Assembly: GCA_963929865.1 (NCBI GenBank) | Contig: CAWVKK010000057.1 | Location: 1-12,074, forward strand | Length of the DNA: 12,074 nt | Reading direction: 5' to 3' | From: JAGZHZ01 sp963929865 | Lineage (GTDB): Bacteria > Bacillota > Clostridia > Lachnospirales > Lachnospiraceae | In this document: one piece after another, positions 6,185 through 12,074 of the stretch | Position numbering within the stretch: the stretch's first letter is position 1 | Layout of the letters: each line of letters begins with the position of its first letter | Translations under genes and position numbers: made by a program | Notes under the pieces: model-generated | What the model was told of the DNA's origin: nothing | Databases searched by the model: none | What the model saw: only the letters and a program-made list of their open reading frames with translations

Positions 6185-7124
6185 ACAGCTGCAAGGCATT
6201 GTATCACTGATAGTCACAGCGGCGCTTTCCTTTGGAACAGTAGCAGGAACGAAGGCTTTGACGCAGCAGATCCAAAAAGAATCAGCCGGTACGCAAGGAG
6301 AGAAGAACTGGGAAGAAGAGCTGGATGTGACGGGCAGCGAGGGAATCGTACATGCCGCAAGGACAAAAGACCATACGTATCAGGTAACGTCGAAGGCAAA
6401 GGGATACGGCGGCGAGATAACGGTCCAGGTCACGTTTGACGAGAGTGCGGACACCATTTTAAACGCCGCGGTCAAAGAACAAGAGGAGACGCCGGGAGTA
6501 GGTTCGAAGATCACGGAAGACTCCTTTCTGACGCAGTTTTCGGGCACAGCGCCTCCCGTATCACTGATGGGGACGACGGCAGAGGCGGACTGGGGATTCC
6601 CGGAGGGCACGGTTTTTGCCGACGGAACGTATGAAAATGTCTGGAAGACGTCAGATGAAAACGGATTTCAAGATCAGGTGCGCGTCGTCATTGAAGGAGG
6701 ACGCATTCACAGCGTCTTGTGGGACAGCCTCTCGGCGGACGGACAGTCGAAGCGCAAGATGTCAGAGGAAGGCGCGTACCAGATGACGCAGGATGGTCTG
6801 ACATGGGCAGAACAGGCAAAGGCAGTGGAAGAAGCTGTGGTGGAGGATCAGTCTCTTGAGAGAGTTGTGCCCGACGGATCGGGAAAAATCGACACGGTTG
6901 CAGGAGTGAGCATTTCAGTCTGGAAATTTGCGTCTCTGACAAGGAGCTGTCTGGCGCAGGCGGCGCAGCTTGAGGGTCAGACTGTTCCCGAAGCGCAGAT
7001 GGAAGAAGGAAGCGTTATAGACGGCGTCTCAGGGGCAACCGTCTCCTCGGCCGCTGTTGTGAAGGCGGTGAATCAGGCCTGGGAGTTTTTAAAGGAAAAC
7101 CGGCAGATGGAGGGAAAAAGTTGA
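6174..7124 (+). CDS. rnfG: RnfG: membrane-anchored FMN-binding subunit with an inserted second FMN_bind-like domain
   Basis: This 316-residue protein has an N-terminal membrane anchor (about 8-28) and an extracytoplasmic body. The RnfG-type FMN_bind domain begins at about 68, with 'KGYGGEITV' and 'ETPGVGSKI' (105-113). It is then interrupted, and resumes at the C-terminus with the flavinylation motif 'DGVSGAT' (283-289; T289 is the expected FMN site) and 'VSSAAVVKAV'. Between them, about 148-265, lies a second FMN_bind-like domain of the lipoprotein type: 'FADGTYENVW', 'VVIEGGRIHSVLWD' and 'KIDTVAGVSISV'. At the position of its own flavinylation motif it has 'AGVS', so it probably does not carry covalent FMN. 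RnfG proteins are usually about 200 residues, so the extra length is this insertion. The GTG start has GGAGGG at 6161-6166. The neighbouring ApbE is the likely flavin transferase. Confidence 0.9.
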   Translation: MKNRQLQGIVSLIVTAALSFGTVAGTKALTQQIQKESAGTQGEKNWEEELDVTGSEGIVHAARTKDHTYQVTSKAKGYGGEITVQVTFDESADTILNAAVKEQEETPGVGSKITEDSFLTQFSGTAPPVSLMGTTAEADWGFPEGTVFADGTYENVWKTSDENGFQDQVRVVIEGGRIHSVLWDSLSADGQSKRKMSEEGAYQMTQDGLTWAEQAKAVEEAVVEDQSLERVVPDGSGKIDTVAGVSISVWKFASLTRSCLAQAAQLEGQTVPEAQMEEGSVIDGVSGATVSSAAVVKAVNQAWEFLKENRQMEGKS

Positions 7125-7906
7125 AAAAAGCGAAATTTCCGGCAGAGGCGGCTGCCCTGGGAATCACTCTGTTTTCAGGAACGATGGCAGAGGCGATGGT
7201 TATAGGAAGCATTGCAGTGTCTGCCTGCGCTTTCGCCCGGGAGACAAAGCGGATATTAAAACGAATCGTTCCGGAATGGAGCGGGATTCTTTCTGTTCTG
7301 ACTTTGACAGGAATCGTCTGCGCCAGCGCTGCGGAACTTGCCTGCGCGTTTCTGGGATGGGAGACAACCCAAAAAGAGCGGGCAATGTATCTCATTTTAG
7401 GACTGCTGTGCGCAAGATACGTTCTATGGAAAGAGGGAGAAGATGATCTTCCGTGCGGGCAGTCAGCGGCGGTATGGGGATTTTGGACAGCATGGGGATT
7501 CATCAGAGAATGGCTCTCCTACGGAACGGTTTTCGGAAGACAAATCGTTTCCTGGGAGATTCAAAGCCCGCAGTTTCAAAATGTCATGTTCGGATTTCTA
7601 GCCTCCGGCATGACGCTTGGTTTTGCAAACTACATTTTTCGGACAAAGCAGTATCAAAAAAACAGACCGCCTCTGGAAGCGCTGTACGTCATTCTCCCGG
7701 CTGTGTGCTATATACAGCCCGCTGTCTTTGAATTTTCTGGAAAATGGGAATGGGCGGGGATTGGAGCTGCCGTTTTTGCCGCGCTGTTTTTGTTCTGGTC
7801 GGTGCAGAAAAGCCAGATGTTCTGCGCGGCGGCGCCGCAGTGGCGGGGACTTCCTGCTCAACTGCTGTCTATGGGGCTGATCTATATGATCTTAGACATC
7901 TATTAA
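7121..7906 (+). CDS. Divergent RnfE-like integral membrane protein with extra C-terminal helices
   Basis: This 261-residue protein has seven or eight hydrophobic segments. It is recognised as RnfE-like by position (after rnfG) and by an ordered, weak match: 'ETKRILKRIVPEW' (41-53) at the place of the 'LRKxIPDKVR' loop, 'GLLCARYVL' (94-102) at the place of the conserved 'VNCxxLGR', and 'IREWLSYGTVFG' (128-139) close to canonical 'IREILGxGTLFG'. C97 fits one of the two cysteines that hold the membrane 2Fe-2S centre in Rnf/Nqr. The other, in the usual 'LGLCP', appears as 'LGIT' (13-16). Canonical RnfE ends about where residue 180 lies; here about 80 more residues add three helices. The TTG start overlaps the rnfG stop by 4 bases and has GGAGGG at 7109-7114. 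Gene symbol withheld because of the divergence. A strong terminator follows. Confidence 0.75.
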   Translation: MKKAKFPAEAAALGITLFSGTMAEAMVIGSIAVSACAFARETKRILKRIVPEWSGILSVLTLTGIVCASAAELACAFLGWETTQKERAMYLILGLLCARYVLWKEGEDDLPCGQSAAVWGFWTAWGFIREWLSYGTVFGRQIVSWEIQSPQFQNVMFGFLASGMTLGFANYIFRTKQYQKNRPPLEALYVILPAVCYIQPAVFEFSGKWEWAGIGAAVFAALFLFWSVQKSQMFCAAAPQWRGLPAQLLSMGLIYMILDIY

Positions 7907-7924
7907 GCATATTTTGACGTTTCA

Positions 7925-7983
7925 GCAAAAAAGCATCTGACAACCCGCTGTTTTGGAAAAGCGGATTTTCAGATGCTTTTTGC
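7925..7983. terminator. Bidirectional terminator between the rnf operon and apbE
   Basis: AAAAAGCATCTGA (7928-7940) pairs with TCAGATGCTTTTT (7969-7981), a 13-bp stem flanked by A and T runs on both strands. An inner helix, CCGCT (7945-7949) with AGCGG (7960-7964), extends it. The symmetry lets it end transcription of the rnf genes from the left and of apbE from the right. It ends the rnf operon without rnfA or rnfB. Confidence 0.92.
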
Positions 7984-8040
7984 ATTGCCTTTGGAATGGA
8001 CAAAAACCCGGCCGCTGCATGGGATGCGGCAGACGGAAAC

Positions 8041-9129
8041 TCATTCGTCCGCCGGGACAAACGAAAACTGATCCGGCATACCGCCGCTGTAATGGAGCGC
8101 GCCGTCCTGGGTGACGAAGATGGCATAGACGTCCGGAAGACTGGCGATCAGCTCCATGCCCTGCTCAAGACCCAGCGCAAAGCATGACGTGCTCAGCCCG
8201 TCCCCGTCCACGGAGCGTTCAGAGAAGATCGTGACGGAGGTCAGTCCGTTGTCAAAGGGATAACCGGTCTGAGGATTTAAGATGTGGTGGTACAGCGTTC
8301 CGTCCGCCTCGAAATTTCGCTCGTATATTCCGGAGGAGACGACAGACTGATCTGATATCTGCACAGCGCCGAGAATTTCGTTCTGCTCGGCAAAAGGCTT
8401 TTGAATGCCGATCCGAAACGGCGCGCCGTCCATTTTGGATCCGATACACAGGACGTTTCCTCCCAGATTAATCAAAGCGCTTTCGACCCCGCATGAGAGG
8501 AGATATTCTTTGAGACAGTCTGCGATATACCCTTTCGCGATACCGCCAAGATCGATTTCCATGCCTTCTTGCTGAAAACGGATCCGGTTTCCCTGCAGAT
8601 CTACCTTTTCCCACCCCACAAGCGAAAGCGCGCTTTCGATTTCTTTAGGATCGGGAACCTTTGGGTTTTCAGAAGAAAAATCCCACAAAGCGGAGACAGG
8701 AGCGATCGTGATATCGAACGCGCCGTCTGAGAGGCGGCAGTAGGTCAGACCCTTTTCAATCAGGTCGGCGCACACATCGGACAGGATATAATAGTCGCCG
8801 TCTTTTGGGAGCGTCCCGTGATTCAGCCTGTATATTTCGCTGGTCGGAAGCGTACGGCTGAATACCGATTCATAGTCGCTGCAAAGCTCCATACACTGGT
8901 CAAGCAAAGTCTCGTCCTTTGAATCGTAAATCGTGATCGTCACGACCGTATCAAAGTAAAATCCGGTTGAGCGGATAAAGTCAGACGAGACGACGTGAGC
9001 GTTCTGAGATTGGGAATCCCCAGCGTCAGACGCTTCCCGCAGAAGGAAGGGAAGAAGAAAAAGAACAGATACCGTTGCGAGCAGGAGAAAAACGGCAGAC
9101 AACAGCCAGCGAGATTTTTGTTGCTTCAT
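8041..9129 (-). CDS. apbE: ApbE: FMN:protein flavin transferase, membrane anchored
   Basis: This 362-residue enzyme attaches FMN, taken from FAD, to Thr in 'DxxSGAT'-type motifs, using Mg2+. An N-terminal helix (about 8-30) without a lipobox cysteine anchors it, with the catalytic domain outside the membrane. Family motifs run in order: 'GAFDIT' (136-141), 'IDLGGIAKGY' (192-201), 'NLGGN' (221-225), 'HHILNPQTGYP' (281-291) and 'DGLST' (310-314; D310 is a likely metal ligand). The start has AAAGGAGG shortly upstream on the minus strand and a near-perfect promoter at 9165-9192. Its natural targets here are T289 of RnfG and T151 of RnfD in the convergent operon. Having its own promoter means it is not simply co-transcribed with them and may serve other flavoproteins too. 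Confidence 0.95.
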   Translation of the reverse strand: MKQQKSRWLLSAVFLLLATVSVLFLLPFLLREASDAGDSQSQNAHVVSSDFIRSTGFYFDTVVTITIYDSKDETLLDQCMELCSDYESVFSRTLPTSEIYRLNHGTLPKDGDYYILSDVCADLIEKGLTYCRLSDGAFDITIAPVSALWDFSSENPKVPDPKEIESALSLVGWEKVDLQGNRIRFQQEGMEIDLGGIAKGYIADCLKEYLLSCGVESALINLGGNVLCIGSKMDGAPFRIGIQKPFAEQNEILGAVQISDQSVVSSGIYERNFEADGTLYHHILNPQTGYPFDNGLTSVTIFSERSVDGDGLSTSCFALGLEQGMELIASLPDVYAIFVTQDGALHYSGGMPDQFSFVPADE

Positions 9130-9164
9130 AGCGGCCTCCTTTCAGAATGATACAATATCATCCT

Positions 9165-9192
9165 ATTATAGCAAAAAAGAAAGAGGTGTCAA
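9165..9192 (-). promoter_or_regulatory. apbE: Near-consensus sigma-A promoter for apbE
   Basis: On the minus strand, TTGACA (complement of 9187-9192) and TATAAT (complement of 9165-9170) both match consensus in all six bases, with a 16-base spacer. Transcription would begin near 9158, giving a leader of about 30 bases that includes the AAAGGAGG ribosome site. It is the best-matching promoter in the window and suggests high basal expression. Confidence 0.88.
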
Positions 9193-9203
9193 CGGTGTTG
9201 CGA

Positions 9204-9232
9204 TTGCAGGAAGGAAAAATATGTGTTAAAAT
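9204..9232 (+). promoter_or_regulatory. Probable extended -10 promoter for the Sel1-repeat gene
   Basis: TAAAAT (9227-9232) is preceded by TG at 9224-9225 (extended -10). A weak -35, TTGCAG (9204-9209), sits at a 17-base spacing. It is back to back with the apbE promoter: the two -35 boxes are 11 bases apart. Transcription would start near 9239, downstream of the GTG at 9223, which argues for the ATG at 9277 as start of the gene. Confidence 0.5.
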
Positions 9233-9276
9233 TTGGACAAAGAAAGTTCCAAGCACGGAGAGATGGAGGAGACAAC

Positions 9277-9930
9277 ATGAGTCAGAAACCGATAGATTTT
9301 AATCTGGATGAATTATTGATTCTAGCTGAGAAGGGACAGAGAAATGTTCAGTATGCGGTGGGCTTTTACTATGAAAACGGAGTTAAAAATCCAGTCGACT
9401 TAGAAAAAGCGGCGCAGTGGTATCAAAAGGCGGCAGAGCAGGGACATGAGGAGGCACAGCTTCGCTTAGGACTTCTGTACGCCCAGGGAAAGGGCGTACA
9501 AAAGGACTACAAAAAGGCTGTCAGCTGGCTGCGCCGCGCTGCCAATCAGGGGAACGCAAACGCCCAGTACAATATGGGGCGCTGCTACGAAGAGGGACTT
9601 GGCGTGAACAAAGATGAATCGAAAGCATTTTCCTGGTTTTTAAAGGCGGCAAAACAAAAGGAATACCGCGCGGTCTGCTGTGTGGGAATGTATTATATGT
9701 CGGGAATCTGCGTGGAAAAGGATGAAAAGAAAGCATTTTCCTATTTTGAGCGGGCTGCGGAGGCGGAGATTCCGGTAGCGCAGTACAATCTGGCCATTAT
9801 GTACCAGTACGGCTCAGGAGTGGAAAAAGACCGTGCAAAGGCGAGAATGTGGATGGCAAAAGCAGCGCAGCACGGATTCCCCCTGGCAGTCGAGATGATG
9901 AAGCGCGATATCGAAACACAGCCGGAATGA
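9277..9930 (+). CDS. Sel1-like repeat (tetratricopeptide-like) protein
   Basis: This 217-residue cytoplasmic protein is built almost wholly of five Sel1-like repeats, each 36 residues long (about 22-57, 58-93, 94-129, 130-165, 166-201). Each follows the pattern 'AQYxLGxxYxxGxGVxKDxxKAxxWxxKAA'. The fourth repeat is Cys-rich ('AVCCVGMYY'). Such alpha-solenoids act as protein-protein adaptors; the partner cannot be deduced. There is no signal peptide or membrane segment. The frame is open from a GTG at 9223, but the ATG at 9277 has GGAGGA at 9265-9270, and the likely promoter lies inside the longer frame, so the short form is chosen. It precedes the Gre-factor gene by 83 bases on the same strand, so the two may be co-transcribed. 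Confidence 0.9.
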   Translation: MSQKPIDFNLDELLILAEKGQRNVQYAVGFYYENGVKNPVDLEKAAQWYQKAAEQGHEEAQLRLGLLYAQGKGVQKDYKKAVSWLRRAANQGNANAQYNMGRCYEEGLGVNKDESKAFSWFLKAAKQKEYRAVCCVGMYYMSGICVEKDEKKAFSYFERAAEAEIPVAQYNLAIMYQYGSGVEKDRAKARMWMAKAAQHGFPLAVEMMKRDIETQPE

Positions 9931-10013
9931 CGGTATGCCGGAACATGTCAGGCGGAGGAGAGCCGTGCATGAGAGAAGAAACGCAGCGCACACAGAAAAG
10001 AGGAAACATATAT

Positions 10014-10517
10014 ATGAGAGAACATTTGACAAAAAAAGACGTCGAAAAGATTGAGGAAGAGATTGAATACCGCAAGCTGGTCGTGAGAAAAGAGGCGATC
10101 GAGGCGGTAAAAGAAGCGCGCGCTCAGGGAGATCTGAGCGAAAATTTTGAGTATTATGCCGCGAAAAAAGATAAAAACAAAAATGAGAGCCGGATCCGCT
10201 ATCTGGAACGGATGCTGAAAACGGCGGAGATCGTATCGGATGAGTCGAGAGAAGGAGAGATCGGCATCAACGATACTGTAAAAATTTATGTGGAGGACGA
10301 CGATGAGGAAGAGACATACCGCCTCGTCACTTCAATCCGCGGGAATTCGCTGAAGGGATACATCAGCATTGAATCCCCGCTCGGAAAAGCGATCAAAGGG
10401 CACAGGGTCGGGGACAGAGTGACCGTCAAAGTCAACGAGTCCTACAGCTACGACGTAGAGATCCGCTCCATCGAAAAGACAGGGGACGACGGAACGGACC
10501 AGATCAGAAGCTTTTAG
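10014..10517 (+). CDS. greA: GreA/GreB-family transcription elongation factor
   Basis: This 167-residue Gre factor would rescue backtracked RNA polymerase by stimulating transcript cleavage through the secondary channel. The N-terminal coiled coil (about 6-78) carries the tip motif 'GDLSENFEYYAA' (39-50), with the acidic D40 and E43 that hold the catalytic Mg2+ in known Gre proteins. The C-terminal FKBP-like domain (about 85-160) has 'SIESPLGKAIKGHRVGD'. An alternative in-frame ATG at 9969 has a better ribosome site (GGAGGAG at 9954-9960) and would add 15 residues with no family counterpart; the ATG at 10014 matches the family N-terminus and has the weaker AGAGGA. The translation start is therefore uncertain by 45 bases. 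The acidic run 'EDDDEEE' near the domain boundary differs from E. coli GreA. Its stop codon overlaps that of the convergent regulator. Confidence 0.93.
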   Translation: MREHLTKKDVEKIEEEIEYRKLVVRKEAIEAVKEARAQGDLSENFEYYAAKKDKNKNESRIRYLERMLKTAEIVSDESREGEIGINDTVKIYVEDDDEEETYRLVTSIRGNSLKGYISIESPLGKAIKGHRVGDRVTVKVNESYSYDVEIRSIEKTGDDGTDQIRSF

Positions 10518-11836
10518 CGCAGAAGATCAAGGATGGCGGCGAGGGCCTGGCAGCCGGGGAGAAACTGGTCGGAGGGCATGGTGGAGCACGAGAGAATCAG
10601 CTCCACAAAGCCTTCGCCCTCCCCGAGGAGTTCCACGAGAACTCCTTTTTTTTTCGCCCAGGAGAGGAATTCCTTTCCGGATACGGGGCAGGGCAGGCGC
10701 AGCGCGAGGTTGATTCCGCCCGAACCGACACGGATTGAGACGCTCTCCCCGAAGGTCTGGCGGACGGCTCCCAGAAGCGCTTTCAGCTTTGCGGCGTACA
10801 GTCTCTTTAATTTTCTCGTCTGGGCGCCGAGATGACCGTCGCGGATAAACTGGCACAGCGCAATCTGCTCTGCTTTTGAGGCAGTCTGGTTGTAGTGGTC
10901 CGCCACAAGGCGGTACGCTTTGGCGAGATCGGACGGAAGCACCATAAAGCTGATTCGGATGGAGGGCAGCAAAAGTCTGGAGAAGGACCCGATATAGACG
11001 ACGCCCTGTCCCCCGGCAAGACTTTGCAGGGAGGGAGTCGGCTTCTGGAGATAGACAAATTCATTTTCAAAGTCGTCTTCCAGGATGACGCTGCCGTTTG
11101 CGGCGGCGTGGTGAACCAGCTCCAGACGGCGGGAGACGGGCATGATGTCGCCCCATTTTGTCATGTGAGCCGGGGAGACGTAGATCACGCCGCAGTCTTT
11201 GTTTTTGTACCGCACATCAAAGCCGTAGTCCTCAAAGACAGAGATTCCCTGGACAAAGGAGGGATTGGGAAACGACACTGTCTTTTTGTCTCTTAAAAGC
11301 GGACATAAAATGTGCAGGAGGCTCTGGGTGCCGGCGCCGACGACAATGTCGTCCGGGCTGCACAGAATATTTCTGCCCGTGCGCACATAGGAGGCGAGAA
11401 CTTCCCGGAAATCCTTTTCACCCTGAGGCTCGCCGTAGCTCAAGAGACGGCTGTCCTGGCGCAGAGCGCTTTTGATGTACCGCCTCCACAGGTCAAAGCG
11501 GAAGCTCTCACGGTCCACGCCGGAGGAGGCGAAATTATAGGCAATCGGATTCTGGGGCGCGGAAACCGTCTGCCGGAACGGCTTTTGCCGGACGGAGAGG
11601 TCCGTCACATAGTAGCCGCTCTGCGGGCGCGAGATGATATATCCGTCGGCGGCCAGCTGGAGGTAAGCTGACTCTACGGTTGTCCTGCTGATTTCCAGCT
11701 CCCTCGAGCACCGCCTTAGGGACGGCATTTTTGCCCCGCAGGGAAGCTTTCCGCACAGAATCAGATCTTTATAGTACTGGTAGACCTGTGTGTATAAATG
11801 GGATGAGGGATTGGATGATTCAAGTTTCAGCTGCAT
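10514..11836 (-). CDS. GntR/MocR (GabR-type) regulator with a PLP-aminotransferase domain lacking the catalytic lysine
   Basis: This 440-residue protein combines an N-terminal winged-helix GntR domain (about 13-79; 'ISRTTVESAYLQLAADGYI' at 49-67) with a fold-type I aminotransferase domain (about 98-438). Family signatures include 'SYGEPQGEKDFREVLASYV' (133-151), 'GAGTQSLLHIL' (168-178), 'MPVSRRLEL' (232-240) and 'LEDDFENEFVY' (252-262). The PLP-lysine motif, normally 'GTFSK', reads 'GSFSRLLLPSIR' (283-294), so R287 replaces the Schiff-base Lys. F256 stands where the family has a PLP-contact Tyr ('DDY'). D254 is kept. MocR proteins normally use PLP plus an amino compound to control vitamin B6 or amino-acid genes, often divergent ones. 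Here PLP binding may be weak or absent. The start has AGGAGG on the minus strand at 11845-11850 and a good promoter at 11876-11904. Confidence 0.93.
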   Translation of the reverse strand: MQLKLESSNPSSHLYTQVYQYYKDLILCGKLPCGAKMPSLRRCSRELEISRTTVESAYLQLAADGYIISRPQSGYYVTDLSVRQKPFRQTVSAPQNPIAYNFASSGVDRESFRFDLWRRYIKSALRQDSRLLSYGEPQGEKDFREVLASYVRTGRNILCSPDDIVVGAGTQSLLHILCPLLRDKKTVSFPNPSFVQGISVFEDYGFDVRYKNKDCGVIYVSPAHMTKWGDIMPVSRRLELVHHAAANGSVILEDDFENEFVYLQKPTPSLQSLAGGQGVVYIGSFSRLLLPSIRISFMVLPSDLAKAYRLVADHYNQTASKAEQIALCQFIRDGHLGAQTRKLKRLYAAKLKALLGAVRQTFGESVSIRVGSGGINLALRLPCPVSGKEFLSWAKKKGVLVELLGEGEGFVELILSCSTMPSDQFLPGCQALAAILDLLR

Positions 11837-11875
11837 AAAAAAGTCCTCCTCTGGCTCTTTCGCTCATAATAAAAA

Positions 11876-11904
11876 AGTATACTACATCAGAAAAAATTTT
11901 TCAA
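11876..11904 (-). promoter_or_regulatory. Sigma-A promoter for the MocR-type regulator
   Basis: On the minus strand, TTGAAA (complement of 11899-11904) and TATACT (complement of 11876-11881) lie 17 bases apart, each five of six matches to consensus. Transcription would start near 11869, about 33 bases before the ATG, with the AGGAGG site in between. Confidence 0.7.
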
Positions 11905-11942
11905 AGGAAGACTGCGGCTGTCCGGACTTTGACGAAAGCTCC

Positions 11943-11972
11943 TTGCGGAAACGCGGCACCTGGATATATAAT
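11943..11972 (+). promoter_or_regulatory. Possible + strand promoter for the gene at the right edge
   Basis: A perfect TATAAT (11967-11972) has a weak -35, TTGCGG (11943-11948), at 18 bases. It faces away from the MocR-type gene, the usual arrangement for a MocR target. A related sequence, TTGCGAAAC (11998-12006), repeats most of TTGCGGAAAC (11943-11952) 55 bases downstream; such direct repeats can be MocR operators, but this pair is imperfect. Confidence 0.45.
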
Positions 11973-12034
11973 GATGAATATCAAGACAAATAGGTAATTG
12001 CGAAACAGATTTGCAAGCTTGATTCCAGCGAGGT

Positions 12035-12058
12035 AAAGATCCGGTATAACCGGATTTT
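12035..12058 (+). other. Small hairpin directly before the ribosome binding site of the next gene
   Basis: ATCCGGT (12039-12045) and ACCGGAT (12049-12055) form a perfect 7-bp stem with a 3-base ATA loop, extended by a G-T and two A-T pairs at the base. It is followed by TTTTC and then AGGAGGTG (12060-12067). It could be an operator dyad or a leader hairpin affecting translation. No known riboswitch was recognised. Confidence 0.5.
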
Positions 12059-12068
12059 CAGGAGGTGG

Positions 12069-12074
12069 ATGCGG
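12069..12074 (+). CDS. Possible first codons of the next gene (truncated by window edge)
   Basis: An ATG at 12069-12071 follows AGGAGGTG (12060-12067), an excellent anti-16S match but only 3 bases from the end of the AGGAGG core, which is short. The true start may therefore lie just beyond the window. The upstream promoter at 11943-11972 and the lack of any other gene in 11837-12068 support a gene starting here. Only two codons are visible, so nothing can be said of the product. Confidence 0.3.

Noticed and set aside
11790..11993. 67-codon + strand frame at the right end
   Set aside because: It starts antisense inside the regulator gene, overlaps that gene's promoter and has no ribosome site or known motif.

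Overview
The window looks like chromosomal DNA of an anaerobic Firmicute, most probably a Lachnospiraceae-type gut clostridium. Reasons: strong AGGAGG-type ribosome binding sites, GTG and TTG starts, sigma-A type promoters, a LytTR/GHKL two-component pair, Rnf-type redox genes in the clostridial order C-D-G-E, and a GabR/MocR-type regulator. This is inference from gene content; there is no rRNA or other marker gene. No CRISPR array, tRNA, rRNA or insertion sequence was seen.

Layout. 1-211: the 3' end of a gene encoding a beta-rich, CARDB-like domain, closed by a hairpin terminator. 212-591: a gene-poor stretch with that terminator, a possible 51-codon small basic ORF and a good promoter. 592-2665: a LytTR response regulator followed by a GHKL sensor kinase. 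2799-3572: a TatD-family metal-dependent hydrolase with its own promoter. 3618-3838: the decayed N-terminal remnant of an EamA-type (DMT) transporter, with an in-frame amber codon, a one-base frameshift and no C-terminal part. 3891-7906: four translationally coupled genes, rnfC, rnfD, rnfG and a divergent rnfE-like gene. 8041-9129 (minus): ApbE flavin transferase, convergent with the rnf genes across a bidirectional terminator and driven by a near-perfect promoter. 9277-9930: a five-repeat Sel1 protein. 10014-10517: a GreA/GreB-type elongation factor. 10514-11836 (minus): a GntR-aminotransferase (MocR/GabR-type) regulator. 11837-12074: its promoter, a divergent promoter, a small hairpin and the likely start of the next gene.

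How the genes fit together. RnfC (NADH side, two 4Fe-4S clusters), RnfD and RnfG (each with an ApbE-type flavinylation motif) and the RnfE-like membrane protein suggest a membrane NADH-flavin electron-transfer module, with ApbE next door to attach the FMN. The cluster has no rnfA and no rnfB. Its RnfG carries an extra FMN_bind-like domain inserted within the normal one. Its RnfE-like protein keeps one of the two expected cysteines and has extra C-terminal membrane helices. This non-canonical Rnf-like unit is the best candidate here for an undescribed system. A second notable point is the MocR-type regulator: it has Arg at the place of the PLP-binding lysine and Phe at a PLP-contact tyrosine, so it may sense something other than a PLP aldimine.
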